Below, one piece after another: positions 47,245 to 54,737 of a DNA stretch of 64,000 nt. This stretch comes from a virus. The DNA is taken from positions 29,648-93,647 of the IMG/VR virus record IMGVR_UViG_3300036832_000330. The stretch is one strand, 5' to 3'. A program made the position numbers and the translations under genes. The notes beneath the pieces were generated by a model, which was not told where the DNA came from, searched no databases, and saw only the letters and a program-made list of their open reading frames with translations. The number at the start of each line of letters is the position of its first letter. Position 1 is the stretch's first letter.

Positions 47245-47518
47245 CGGCATGCTCCAGTGCGTATTTCATCGCTATGTCCTTGGCCTCTTTCATGGTGGCG
47301 ACCAGGGTGATGTCGGTCGACCGTGCGTTCTTCGGCTCCAGGCGCACCTCCCAGGTCTTGGCGATCAGACCGCTCCAGCGGACGCTGGAACCTCGCATGT
47401 CAGCGATGTAGATATCGGTGCCACGCAGCCGGTAATAGCCGGGTTGGATGCGCTGCCAGGTCAAACGCTTGCCCTTCTCGGGGCCAGCGTTGCCCTGCCA
47501 CCAGTCGATGTTAGGCAT
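47237..47518 (-). CDS. Hypothetical protein, 93 aa
   Basis: Ninety-three residues from the ATG at 47518. Pattern of strands (YYRLRGTDIYIADMRGSSVR; TWEVRLEPKNARSTDITLVA) ending in a helix. It resembles small phage proteins that wrap host factors but no family is recognised. Overlaps both neighbours by eight bases. Confidence 0.5.
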   Translation of the reverse strand: MPNIDWWQGNAGPEKGKRLTWQRIQPGYYRLRGTDIYIADMRGSSVRWSGLIAKTWEVRLEPKNARSTDITLVATMKEAKDIAMKYALEHADA

Positions 47519-47747
47519 CGTCCAGCACCTGGCGACCTTTTTCGGTGATGACACACGCTTTGCCGTTATTGATGTCTATGCGGTAGGTGCTATTGGGGTC
47601 ATTGGGATTGTCCGGTACGACCGGTACGATCAGGCCCTCCTGTATCAGGTTGTAGACCATGGGCATGAGGCTGGCAGCGTCCCAGATCCTGGGGTGCCCG
47701 CTCTCGTAGCTGCGGAGCATGTCCAGGTCTTCGGGGGTGATGGTCAT
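47511..47747 (-). CDS. Hypothetical winged-helix-like protein, 78 aa
   Basis: Seventy-eight residues: helices (LDMLRSYESGHPRIWDAASL, MPMVYNLIQEGLIVPVVPD) followed by a short beta wing (STYRIDINNGKACVITEKGR). This matches a winged-helix layout as in the 49122 and 50553 products. A possible regulator. Confidence 0.5.
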   Translation of the reverse strand: MTITPEDLDMLRSYESGHPRIWDAASLMPMVYNLIQEGLIVPVVPDNPNDPNSTYRIDINNGKACVITEKGRQVLDDA

Positions 47748-48106
47748 TTGAGACTCCCGTCTTCGTTGTGTGGATAGAAGGTCTGCTCACCGCGGAACCG
47801 CATCTGCTCGTCGGCCTCATGAGTGAGGTGGAAATGGATCAGGCCACGGATCTGTTGGCGAGGATCCTCGTAGGGGTCGACCTCAATGGTCACCCGTAGC
47901 TGATCCATGTCCTCATGGAAGTCCTTGTCGGTGTCGAGGACGAACACGTTCAGTTGCAGCCGGTTGGCCTCCCGGTCGACGCTGACCTCGCCCAGGACGG
48001 TGTCGCCCAGGCCCCACTGGAAGTGATCGCACTCCTCATCCAGGCGGTCGTACATGGCGTCCAGGGCGTCCAGGCGTCCCTCCAGCCGGTCAGTACTCCA
48101 GGTCAT
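47744..48106 (-). CDS. Hypothetical protein, 120 aa
   Basis: 120 residues from the ATG at 48106. An acidic N-terminal helix (DRLEGRLDALDAMYDRLDEE) then strands (VSVDREANRLQLNVFVLD, LRVTIEVDPYEDP). No recognised family. Confidence 0.5.
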   Translation of the reverse strand: MTWSTDRLEGRLDALDAMYDRLDEECDHFQWGLGDTVLGEVSVDREANRLQLNVFVLDTDKDFHEDMDQLRVTIEVDPYEDPRQQIRGLIHFHLTHEADEQMRFRGEQTFYPHNEDGSLK

Positions 48107-48327
48107 CGGTCCATCATCTGGACATACCAGAGGACTTTCTCCAGCCACTCAGCGGTGGGCCAGGTCTCGGCCTGGGCGCTGTTGGGCACCTCGATGCCCA
48201 GGCGGCGCATGATGGCGAAGGCGACCTCGTGACGCCATTCGCTGCCGCCCTCCATGTCTACGTTGCCTTCTTTCTCCAGGGCCTCCCAGGCGACGTGGAA
48301 GGCTTCGGGGTCGGATATGTCAAACAT
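48103..48327 (-). CDS. Hypothetical protein, 74 aa
   Basis: Seventy-four residues from the ATG at 48327, helical, acidic N-terminus and a Trp-rich C-terminus (WPTAEWLEKVLWYVQMMD). Overlaps by 4 and 8 bases. Confidence 0.5.
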   Translation of the reverse strand: MFDISDPEAFHVAWEALEKEGNVDMEGGSEWRHEVAFAIMRRLGIEVPNSAQAETWPTAEWLEKVLWYVQMMDR

Positions 48328-48721
48328 CGGTCTTCTCCTGGGCCGGCGCGGGCTGCACTTCCCTGTGGTCAACGCTGGTGCTGGTGCCTCCGAATGTGCC
48401 GTCCTTCTGCTTGAGGAACACGGTGTACCAGATCTCCTGATGGGACCAGGGCTGGCCGGCCTCGTCACCGAAGATGGCGGTGTCCGGGTTGATGCCCTCT
48501 GTGTAGTTGAGGCGCACCCGATAGATCCGGGCGGGCCACATCGTGCGCTTACCAAATAGCTTGCGGGGCACCAGGATGATGTCGCCTTCCTGGAAGCGTT
48601 CCCAGCCTCTGAATCGCTCCTCCAGGAGAGCATCTTCGGTCACGTCCAGGCGGGCTTGAGTGGCGGTGACCTCCTCCTGGAGCCGGTCGCGCTCAGCGAT
48701 CAGTTCTTCTAGCTTGCTCAT
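48320..48721 (-). CDS. Coiled-coil-start protein, 133 aa
   Basis: 133 residues. An N-terminal coiled coil (KLEELIAERDRLQEEVTATQ, ARLDVTEDALLEE) and a beta-rich C-terminal domain (GDIILVPRKLFG, WPARIYRVRLNYTEG). The coiled coil implies oligomers. Function unknown. Confidence 0.55.
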   Translation of the reverse strand: MSKLEELIAERDRLQEEVTATQARLDVTEDALLEERFRGWERFQEGDIILVPRKLFGKRTMWPARIYRVRLNYTEGINPDTAIFGDEAGQPWSHQEIWYTVFLKQKDGTFGGTSTSVDHREVQPAPAQEKTDV

Positions 48722-49125
48722 GATTTCTCCTTGTCGATTACTTTCCAGCCCCAGCCCACCGGCTCCCAGTCTGCGATCCAGCCCAGCAGCTTGTTGGCCT
48801 CGTTGATGGCACCGTCGGGATCGCCGGCACGGGTGCCGGGGATCTCGTAGCGCCAGCCGCTCCCCTGCGAGAGGTTGGCGACGTGCAACGACCAGTTGCG
48901 GTCCTGGCTGCGGGAGGCACTGGCGTTCTTCGGCGGTGCCAGTGTAATGGTCACATCGATCTGCTCGCCCCCATCCTTATATCCCAGGAACCGGTGTTGG
49001 TGGGTCAGATGACGGCTGTGGTGGTCATCCTGGTGCCAGGTGATCCAGTGCTGGTGCGTGCCCCGGTGGACATGCTCGCCATGCTGGCTCGCCAGGTGTG
49101 CCACGAGGGCCTGCTTGGGGGTCAT
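48718..49125 (-). CDS. His-rich hypothetical protein, 135 aa
   Basis: 135 residues. The N-terminal third is very rich in His (HGEHVHRGTHQHWITWHQDD, HHSRHLTHQHRFLG), suggesting metal binding. A beta domain with WSLHVANLSQGSGWRYEI follows. Overlaps both neighbours. Confidence 0.5.
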   Translation of the reverse strand: MTPKQALVAHLASQHGEHVHRGTHQHWITWHQDDHHSRHLTHQHRFLGYKDGGEQIDVTITLAPPKNASASRSQDRNWSLHVANLSQGSGWRYEIPGTRAGDPDGAINEANKLLGWIADWEPVGWGWKVIDKEKS

Positions 49126-49604
49126 GACTCTTCCAGGGGGTGGCTGTCGAGGTACTCCTGCACCAGGGCGTCGTACTCAGCCTGGTGGCGCAGCACGAGG
49201 TTGTCAGCGGCGCTCTGCTTGGCAGCCGCCACGCGCAGGCGAGCGTTCTGCTTGCGCTCCTGCTCATCCCAGCGAGCATGGCGCTCAGCCATGATCTGGC
49301 GGTCGATCTCCTTCCAGATGGCGGCGACCTCAGGGATGGCCTTGTAGTGGGGCCGGCGGTAGGAGGTCTTGCTGGTCTCAGTGACGGTCAGCAGGCCCCG
49401 CTTGACCAGGGAGTCGCCCAGCTTGATCTGCGTGGAGTGGTTGCTCCAGATCCAGCCTGAGGAGCCTTCGGACCAGCCGCCATGCGCGCACATGCTCTCC
49501 AGGTATGACCACTGGTCATCGCCCATGCGGGCCAGCTTGATGAGCGGACTCATGTCGTCAGCGAGCTTGGCGACCTTGTCCTGGAAGATGATGTGCCGGT
49601 CCAT
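49122..49604 (-). CDS. Winged-helix-like protein, 160 aa
   Basis: 160 residues from the ATG at 49604 (TGATG overlap). STQIKLGDSLVKRGLLTVTE resembles the recognition helix and wing of a small winged helix (LGDSLVKRGLL). A long charged helix follows (AIWKEIDRQIMAERHARWDE). DNA-binding regulator likely. Confidence 0.55.
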   Translation of the reverse strand: MDRHIIFQDKVAKLADDMSPLIKLARMGDDQWSYLESMCAHGGWSEGSSGWIWSNHSTQIKLGDSLVKRGLLTVTETSKTSYRRPHYKAIPEVAAIWKEIDRQIMAERHARWDEQERKQNARLRVAAAKQSAADNLVLRHQAEYDALVQEYLDSHPLEES

Positions 49605-49870
49605 CACTGGGTCACCGGCACGCACTTCCAGCCGAAGCTGGCCCAGCGGGCGGGGGTAGGGCCGGTCAGGCCACGCATGCGGACCTGGCGGGTGCTGGCG
49701 AAGGTTGTGATGCCCATGAGGCCGGCATCGGTCTGAGTAGCGGGCCAGCAGTGGTCGTAGCGCAACATGTCGGTGGGGAAATCCCCCTTGCCCTCGACAT
49801 CGAAGGTGATGGCGGTCTGGGCTGCCTCTACGAGCTTGTCTCGCTGGCGCTGTGTCAGTTTGGTGGGCAT
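49604..49870 (-). CDS. Hypothetical protein, 88 aa, first gene of an early operon
   Basis: Eighty-eight residues behind AAGGAAACCGAA. It begins TKLTQRQRDKLVEAAQTAI, then a mixed part. The palindromic operator and TAAGGT lie 44-70 bases upstream, so this gene opens the operon that runs down to 46328. Confidence 0.55.
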   Translation of the reverse strand: MPTKLTQRQRDKLVEAAQTAITFDVEGKGDFPTDMLRYDHCWPATQTDAGLMGITTFASTRQVRMRGLTGPTPARWASFGWKCVPVTQ

Positions 49871-49913
49871 TTCGGTTTCCTTTGGGTTGTCGGTTGCTGT
49901 GGTAGCTGGGTAA

Positions 49914-49941
49914 ACCTTACCACACTCGCATGCGAGTGTGG
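49914..49941 (-). promoter_or_regulatory. Promoter with 22-bp perfect palindrome operator
   Basis: CCACACTCGCATGCGAGTGTGG at 49920-49941 is a perfect palindrome, directly followed on the minus strand by TAAGGT (49914-49919). The palindrome ends in GTGTGG, the extended -10 of the early class. A dimeric regulator bound here would control RNA polymerase directly. Confidence 0.75.
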
Positions 49942-49957
49942 CGTCAGGTATGCGGAT

Positions 49958-50308
49958 TTATTTGTACTCGGGATGCTCGGCCAGGAACAGCTTCCTGGCC
50001 TCCTTGTTGATGTCGAGGTGATGGATGAGCAGTGGGGGGGAATCTGCCACACCCAACTGGGTGCCCTGCACGAACACATCGAAGTAGGGGTGCTTGCCCT
50101 TGTCGTTGGGGAAGACCCGGTAGGTGACATGGGTGACTCGGGCCTTGATGTCCTTGCCCGTGATCTCCTTGCCCCCCTGGAACATCCTGTACCGTTGCTG
50201 GGACAGGGAGTTGGGCATGGTGGGATCGAGTCGGCCCTCCACGATGGGGCCGTCCTTGATCCTGTACTCGTACTCGCAGAAGAGGCGGGGTTTGGGTGCG
50301 AGCTTCAT
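49958..50308 (-). CDS. Hypothetical protein, 116 aa
   Basis: 116 residues, beta-rich (LFCEYEYRIKDGPIVEGRLD; ARVTHVTYRVFPNDKGKHPY; FDVFVQGTQLG). Last gene of the ArdC-headed operon. No family recognised. Confidence 0.5.
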   Translation of the reverse strand: MKLAPKPRLFCEYEYRIKDGPIVEGRLDPTMPNSLSQQRYRMFQGGKEITGKDIKARVTHVTYRVFPNDKGKHPYFDVFVQGTQLGVADSPPLLIHHLDINKEARKLFLAEHPEYK

Positions 50309-50553
50309 GCCTCCAGCCCCTTCAGTTCCTTGTCGTAGGCAGCCTTCAGCTTCTCCTCCACATCCTGGAGGCGTCGCATGACATGCTCATGCTCCAGGAT
50401 CTTGTCGGTGCTGCGCTGGTTGGTGCCCTTGCATCGGTCCAGGGCCTTGGCGTGCTGCTCGTGAGCAGCCACGATGGCGTGGCGTAGTCGCCAGTAGTCG
50501 TCGTTGCTGAGTGTGACGGTGACGTTCATGTAGTCGGGGTCGTTGGTGGGCAT
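50305..50553 (-). CDS. Hypothetical helical protein, 82 aa
   Basis: Eighty-two residues. An N-terminal strand (VTVTLSNDDYWRLRHAIVAA) then a long helix (EHEHVMRRLQDVEEKLKAAY) giving a probable coiled-coil dimer. Unknown function. Confidence 0.5.
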   Translation of the reverse strand: MPTNDPDYMNVTVTLSNDDYWRLRHAIVAAHEQHAKALDRCKGTNQRSTDKILEHEHVMRRLQDVEEKLKAAYDKELKGLEA

Positions 50554-50816
50554 CAGCCCTGTCCTTTCTCTTGGTTGACTCGGTTGGTGTACTCGGTGAT
50601 GATGGCGTCCTCTTTGAGGGCCTGGTCTCCTGCCGGGGTGGTGACATAGACGGTGCGGTTGCGGCCCCAGTAGCGGACGTAGCGCCCGTCAGAGCGGATC
50701 AGGCCCCGCTTTTCCAGGGACTCCAGCACCTCCCGGCGTGAGTGCGCCGCCGCCCTCACAGGCTCGACAGAGACCCACTGGAGAACCCACCGCTGGGTGC
50801 TGCCCAGGGGGCGCAT
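50553..50816 (-). CDS. Winged-helix DNA-binding-like protein, 87 aa
   Basis: Eighty-seven residues from the ATG at 50816 that overlaps the ArdC stop. SRREVLESLEKRGLIRSDGR, with YVRYWGRNRTVYVTTPAG after it, has helix plus wing as in small transcriptional regulators. It may control its own operon. Confidence 0.6.
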   Translation of the reverse strand: MRPLGSTQRWVLQWVSVEPVRAAAHSRREVLESLEKRGLIRSDGRYVRYWGRNRTVYVTTPAGDQALKEDAIITEYTNRVNQEKGQG

Positions 50817-51883
50817 TACTCGCCCCCCTCTTCGCTCTTGTCGAACGTGACGCCCAGGATGTGGTCGACGGCCTTCTGCGCCTGGGACGCAGCCCTGATG
50901 ATCAGGTTCTTGTCCTGGCGCAGGGCCTTGAGCCAATGGGCGATGTAGGCGGCGCTGTTGTCGAGGACGGCGTCCTGCTTGATGCCGGCGATGGCGGTGA
51001 GGAAGCTGGCCCCCAGTTCGGCCACCAGTTCCTCAAACGAGTACACGGGTGAGCCGAATGGGCCGAAGGTGCCCTGGGCGATGCCCTCACGCTTGAGCCT
51101 GGAGTCATGCCCGCTGGAGTGCGTCAACTCGTGGTACAGCGTCGAGAAGTAGCCCTCCGCGGTGCTGAAGTCCTCAAAGCGAGGCATTTGCACATGGTCA
51201 GTGGCCGGCGTGTAGCAGGCCCGGTCCCCGCCATGGGCCAGCGAGGGGCCATTGGCGAGGTACTCAGCGACCAGTTCCTCAGCATCAGCGAGGGTCTCCT
51301 TGGCCTCACGTACTGGTGCAGTAGGCACGCCCTTGCTGCCCTCAGGGAAGTTGCACTGGTCCGCGTTGAACACATGCCAGATGACGGGGAAGCCACTGCG
51401 CTTGAACAGCGGGCTGCCGTCCTTCTTCAGCACCGGCTTGCCGTCCTCCAGGACCGGGCGGTCAGAGAAGATCCAGCGAATGATCTCGGTGGACTTCTCG
51501 CCAGCCCGCACACCTCGTGGTGTCGGGTCGACGGTGCCGTCCTCCAGCTTGGGCGAGAAGTACTTGACGCGGTCGCTGCCGTCGCGGTTCTTGCCGACGA
51601 CGGTGGCGACCATGCCGGCGCGCTCAGCCATCTGGTTGTAGGTGCCGAAGTACTTGGAAGTCCATCCGTTGTCGACCATGGCGATCCAGAGGCGGATGGT
51701 GTTGGAGCCGCGGTAGATCAGGCCGGTAGCCAGCGAGGTGGGCATGTCGCCGCCCTCACAGTGCCAGTCCTTGTGCCAGGGCACCGTGCCAGCCTCCAGG
51801 CGGGCGATGATGGCGTTGGTTTGCTCCTGGGCGGCGTCGCGGGTGTTGGTGCGGTTCTTCTTCGATGTGGTAGCTCGTGCCAT
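50816..51883 (-). CDS. ardC: ArdC-like antirestriction protein
   Basis: 355 residues. The N-terminal part (about 1-150: TNAIIARLEAGTVPWHKDW, GLIYRGSNTIRLWIAM, YFGTYNQMAERAGM) matches the ArdC N-terminal ssDNA-binding domain. The C-terminal zincin domain has YHELTHSSGH (HExxH at 251-255) and a downstream EELVAELGA with the third ligand Glu. ArdC proteins protect incoming single-stranded DNA from restriction in plasmids and phages. TATATT ends six bases before the ATG (leaderless). Operon partners are a winged helix and two small proteins. Confidence 0.85.
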   Translation of the reverse strand: MARATTSKKNRTNTRDAAQEQTNAIIARLEAGTVPWHKDWHCEGGDMPTSLATGLIYRGSNTIRLWIAMVDNGWTSKYFGTYNQMAERAGMVATVVGKNRDGSDRVKYFSPKLEDGTVDPTPRGVRAGEKSTEIIRWIFSDRPVLEDGKPVLKKDGSPLFKRSGFPVIWHVFNADQCNFPEGSKGVPTAPVREAKETLADAEELVAEYLANGPSLAHGGDRACYTPATDHVQMPRFEDFSTAEGYFSTLYHELTHSSGHDSRLKREGIAQGTFGPFGSPVYSFEELVAELGASFLTAIAGIKQDAVLDNSAAYIAHWLKALRQDKNLIIRAASQAQKAVDHILGVTFDKSEEGGE

Positions 51884-51889
51884 GTGTCT

Positions 51890-51912
51890 AATATACCAGA
51901 GCGAGCAGTCGC
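51890..51912 (-). promoter_or_regulatory. Leaderless early promoter of ardC
   Basis: GACTGCTCGCTCTGG upstream of TATATT (51890-51895, minus strand), six bases before the ATG at 51883. The GACTGCTCGCTCT part is one half of the palindrome at 53074-53102. Confidence 0.7.
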
Positions 51913-51919
51913 ATGCAGG

Positions 51920-52117
51920 TCACTTGCGCCTATTTCTTTGCCGGCCCTTGGAGTTCAGCCCTCCACGGTTGCCGACGTGGTAGCAGTCACAGAAGCCACA
52001 CCGAAAGGCGTAGGTGTTGGCCCCCTTGTGCCGCAGCCCGGACGCGGCAGCAACAGCAGCCCGCCTGGTGGCGTACTGCTGCTTGCCGGTGACGCAGTCA
52101 CTGCCCTCCGTTGCCAC
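51920..52117 (-). CDS. Basic Cys-rich protein, 65 aa
   Basis: Sixty-five residues from a GTG overlapping the previous stop (TAGTG). YAFRCGFCDCYHVGNRGGLN contains CxxCxCxH, a probable zinc knuckle, with a very basic tail (SKGRQRNRRK). Such knuckles in small phage proteins often bind RNA or act as bacteriophage recombination-type zinc fingers. Confidence 0.6.
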   Translation of the reverse strand: MATEGSDCVTGKQQYATRRAAVAAASGLRHKGANTYAFRCGFCDCYHVGNRGGLNSKGRQRNRRK

Positions 52118-52743
52118 TAGAAAGGCTCCTCGTCCTCCTGGTTCTCCTGGTAGGCCACCAGGGCATCCCAGGCAGCCCGCTGGGCCTGCTCCTGGGTGAA
52201 GCTGGTCCCCTGGGCCACCTTGACCTCGTCGCCCGTCTGAGGGTTCACACGCCACACCTCCCAGGCCCATGTCGTACCGATGTAGCCAGTGACGTACAGC
52301 CAGAAGTTCTCGGACCACACATCATCGACTGGGGCACCCTTGCTCTCACTGCTCTCCTCAGGCCAGGGGATCCAGTCCAGGCCCCGGTACTGCTCTTCGT
52401 TGGCCTGCGTAGCCTCGTAGGCCAGGTAGTTGGCCGCACCCATGAGGATGTTGCCGCGATCCTTGTCGCCGCTCTCCTGCTCCTGCTTGGCCTTCGCGAC
52501 CAGGCCCTGGCGCACCTGGGGAGTGTGGGGCAGAGGTGCCAGCACCAGGGCAATGGCAGCCTCCTCCAGGGCACGGTAGGCGTGGTCTGCGAAGCAGTGC
52601 ATGACGTAGCTGAAGTTGCCGGTGACGCGCTCAGTCTTGCCACACACGCATGTGCAGATGTAGCTGCTGGAGTTCTCCACCTCCCCGACGTGCCAGCGGT
52701 GGGCACCGATGTAGCCGGTGTCGAAGGGTCCGGTGGTGGTCAC
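52117..52743 (-). CDS. Hypothetical protein, 208 aa, DUF-type zinc knuckle at N-terminus
   Basis: 208 residues. YICTCVCGKTERVTGNFSYV is a CxCxC-type metal site at 29-36; CF and DH follow (HCFADHAY). The middle is helical, the end beta-rich (WLYVTGYIGTTWAWEVWRVN). It overlaps the start of the previous gene by four bases. Function unknown. Confidence 0.55.
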   Translation of the reverse strand: MTTTGPFDTGYIGAHRWHVGEVENSSSYICTCVCGKTERVTGNFSYVMHCFADHAYRALEEAAIALVLAPLPHTPQVRQGLVAKAKQEQESGDKDRGNILMGAANYLAYEATQANEEQYRGLDWIPWPEESSESKGAPVDDVWSENFWLYVTGYIGTTWAWEVWRVNPQTGDEVKVAQGTSFTQEQAQRAAWDALVAYQENQEDEEPF

Positions 52744-53036
52744 TGCTGCTCCACCAACTGCTCGGTGATGGCAGCCTTCTTGGCCTCAGCCGCCTCCTGG
52801 CGACGGTTCCGGGAGGTCTTGATGCTCTCCCAGGTAGCCATGTCGAGGATCTCCTTCGCCAACTCGACGGCCTCCTCGACGTTGTCGAGTTCGACATGGT
52901 CGTAGCTGGTCTCAGCCTTCTGCCACTCCTTGCCGCGCCCGGTGACGAAGCCTTTGGTGGTGACCTTCTGAAGCTGGACGGTGCCATCCTCCTGGAGGTA
53001 GACATTCCAGCGCACTTCGGTGTAGGGGGTCTTCAT
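52740..53036 (-). CDS. Hypothetical protein, 98 aa, operator-controlled
   Basis: Ninety-eight residues. The N-terminal 60 are beta-rich (VRWNVYLQEDGTVQLQKVTT), the rest helix with a Lys/Arg/Gln-rich end. First gene of the three-gene unit under the palindromic operator at 53074. AAAGGAAC lies upstream. Confidence 0.55.
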   Translation of the reverse strand: MKTPYTEVRWNVYLQEDGTVQLQKVTTKGFVTGRGKEWQKAETSYDHVELDNVEEAVELAKEILDMATWESIKTSRNRRQEAAEAKKAAITEQLVEQQ

Positions 53037-53073
53037 GGTGTGGTAGTTCCTTTGTTAGCTGTGTGGGGTGTTC

Positions 53074-53102
53074 GACTGCTCACTCTACCAGAGTGAGCAG
53101 TC
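53074..53102 (-). promoter_or_regulatory. Promoter embedded in a 29-bp perfect palindrome
   Basis: GACTGCTCACTCT (53074-53086) and AGAGTGAGCAGTC (53090-53102) are a perfect inverted repeat around ACC. On the minus strand the -10-like TAGAGT (53082-53087) lies in its centre. A bound regulator would block the promoter. Single halves of the same sequence occur at 51896-51909, 53869-53881 and near 30990. Confidence 0.75.
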
Positions 53103-53115
53103 ATATGTGGGTCGG

Positions 53116-53496
53116 TCAGGAGATTTCTTCAGGCTTGACCTCCTTGCCTCCGCAGTCGACACAGGTGTCGTTCTCCCAGTACTTACAGCCGCACCAGCAT
53201 CGGTCCAGGCCCTCACGCCGCTCCCAGTTGCCCAGGCGATCAGCGACCTTGCGCTGCTTGTTCGTGGGCGTGATGATGGGCGTATGGGTGCCGCCGATGA
53301 GCGCCAGCTTGTACTTGGTGGCACCGAGATCCCGGAACTTGGTGATGCGCCGGATGACGTATACCTTGGCGGCGGGGAAGGGGCCGATGTACTCGGTGCG
53401 AAGGATGTGGTCCCCCTCCCTCAGGTCACGAGGGAGGGTCCAGCGAAACTCGGGCAGGTCGTCAGGGTCGTAGGTAGTGATCCAGATATCGCTCAT
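53116..53496 (-). CDS. Zinc-ribbon protein, 126 aa
   Basis: 126 residues with a C-terminal CWCGCKYWENDTCVDCGGKE (four or five Cys) forming a zinc ribbon. The N-terminal 90 are beta-rich (RTEYIGPFPAAKVYVIRRIT). It might be an RNA-polymerase or nucleic-acid binding factor, but no specific match is recognised. Confidence 0.55.
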   Translation of the reverse strand: MSDIWITTYDPDDLPEFRWTLPRDLREGDHILRTEYIGPFPAAKVYVIRRITKFRDLGATKYKLALIGGTHTPIITPTNKQRKVADRLGNWERREGLDRCWCGCKYWENDTCVDCGGKEVKPEEIS

Positions 53497-53831
53497 CAGT
53501 CCTCCTTGGTGCCCTGGTCACCGACCAGGACAGCGATGAGGTTGGCGCTGTTCCACTTGTGGGAGGTGGTGCCAGTTTCGGGCAGCGCCCAACGCTTGCC
53601 GTTGCTCATGCCGAACACGCCGGCAGTGGCGTCCTGGTCAGCGACGAAGCTATGGATGTCCACGCTCAGGTGGTCACCCAGGCCAATGGGGTTGACGATG
53701 ACGGTCTTGTCACCGTGGCGGATGATGATGAACGGGGAAGGCTCGTTGCCGCCCTCCACGTTGATCTCGGTCACGGGGTGCGACCCGTCATCGTTGTAGT
53801 CGGACAGGAACTCTTGCAGGTTTTTGGGCAT
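53496..53831 (-). CDS. Hypothetical protein, 111 aa
   Basis: 111 residues behind AAAGGAGAACC. Beta-rich (FIIIRHGDKTVIVNPIGLGD; HLSVDIHSFVADQDATAGVF). The promoter TATACT at 53862-53867 (minus) with CGCTCGCTCTGA upstream lies 30-35 bases before its ATG, so this gene is leadered, unlike most early starts. Confidence 0.55.
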   Translation of the reverse strand: MPKNLQEFLSDYNDDGSHPVTEINVEGGNEPSPFIIIRHGDKTVIVNPIGLGDHLSVDIHSFVADQDATAGVFGMSNGKRWALPETGTTSHKWNSANLIAVLVGDQGTKED

Positions 53832-53861
53832 GGTGTCGGTTCTCCTTTGTGGTAGGGGTTG

Positions 53862-53882
53862 AGTATATCAGAGCGAGCGAGT
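53862..53882 (-). promoter_or_regulatory. Early promoter of the 53831 unit
   Basis: ACTCGCTCGCTCTGATATACT on the minus strand. TATACT occupies 53862-53867; the mRNA would carry a leader with AAAGGAG before the ATG at 53831. Confidence 0.65.
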
Positions 53883-54731
53883 CTATGCGGGCAGTAGCTG
53901 GCGCTCGGCGGCGGCGATGATCTCAGCGATGGACAGAGCCACGGTGAAACGCTTGCCCACCTTGTCCTCGACGGCCCGGTACTCCTGGGCCAGCGAGGGG
54001 TTGTGCTTGGCGGCGATGATCAGGTCAGGCTTGCTGGCGAGGACGCAGAAGCAGCAGGACAGGCGAGACATGCCCTTGTCGTAGGCATCGTGGTAGCGGA
54101 CACCTGACGCATGGATGCGGTCCCAGACCTGCTCCTCACTCCAATCGAAGATGGGGAGCCAGCGATCCACGTCACGCTTGCCGTTGCACGCCTTGGGATC
54201 CTTCTCCCAGGCGGCTTTCTTGGCCCGTGCCGGCGACTCCTGCGCCCGGATGCCCAGGCAGTTCAGGATGCGCGCCTGGCGCTTGGCGTAGGTGCCGTCA
54301 GCGTTGCGGATCCAGCCCGCCTTGTTGCGGATCTCATCGGTCAGCGAGGTGATGAGCTTCAGCACCTGGGCCGTCTTCTGATCAGAGGTACACCAGCGAG
54401 CGGCGCTGGAGGGCCAGGGAGCGATGTCGCGACCCTTGGCGATGTTGGCCTCGTGGCGCTGCTCCACCTGGGTCAGCAGGTCACCCTTCTCACGAGTGAC
54501 CACCTCAAAGCGCAGCCCGTAGTGGGCAGCCTGCTCAGCGGCGAGTTCAGCGGTGCCTTCCCACTCCACGCGGCCCAGGTCGCAGTGAACGACCACCAGG
54601 CGGGAGCGAGCGACGCCCTGGGCATCAGCGAGTTCCACGAGGTAATCGAGCATGGCCTGCGAGTCCTTGCCCGCGCTGGAGTTGACCAACACCCAGTCGT
54701 AGCGCCCCAGGTCGGGGATGTCATGTGCCAT
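53883..54731 (-). CDS. PAPS-reductase/DndC-family PP-loop protein
   Basis: 282 residues from the ATG at 54731 (leaderless, TACCTT six bases upstream). SSAGKDS at 18-24 is the PP-loop that binds ATP or PAPS; RWCTSDQK and LGIRAQESPAR follow, then a Cys pair with SCCFCVLASKPDL typical of the phosphoadenosine-phosphosulfate reductase fold. In phages this fold occurs in proteins linked to DNA or tRNA sulfur/base modification. No DndDE partners are in the window, so the substrate remains open. It starts with MAHD like three other genes. Confidence 0.75.
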   Translation of the reverse strand: MAHDIPDLGRYDWVLVNSSAGKDSQAMLDYLVELADAQGVARSRLVVVHCDLGRVEWEGTAELAAEQAAHYGLRFEVVTREKGDLLTQVEQRHEANIAKGRDIAPWPSSAARWCTSDQKTAQVLKLITSLTDEIRNKAGWIRNADGTYAKRQARILNCLGIRAQESPARAKKAAWEKDPKACNGKRDVDRWLPIFDWSEEQVWDRIHASGVRYHDAYDKGMSRLSCCFCVLASKPDLIIAAKHNPSLAQEYRAVEDKVGKRFTVALSIAEIIAAAERQLLPA

Positions 54732-54737
54732 GGGGAC

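Noticed and set aside
53883-54731. Complete DNA phosphorothioation (Dnd) system
   Set aside because: Only a PP-loop protein is present; no DndA, B, D or E-like neighbours occur in the window.
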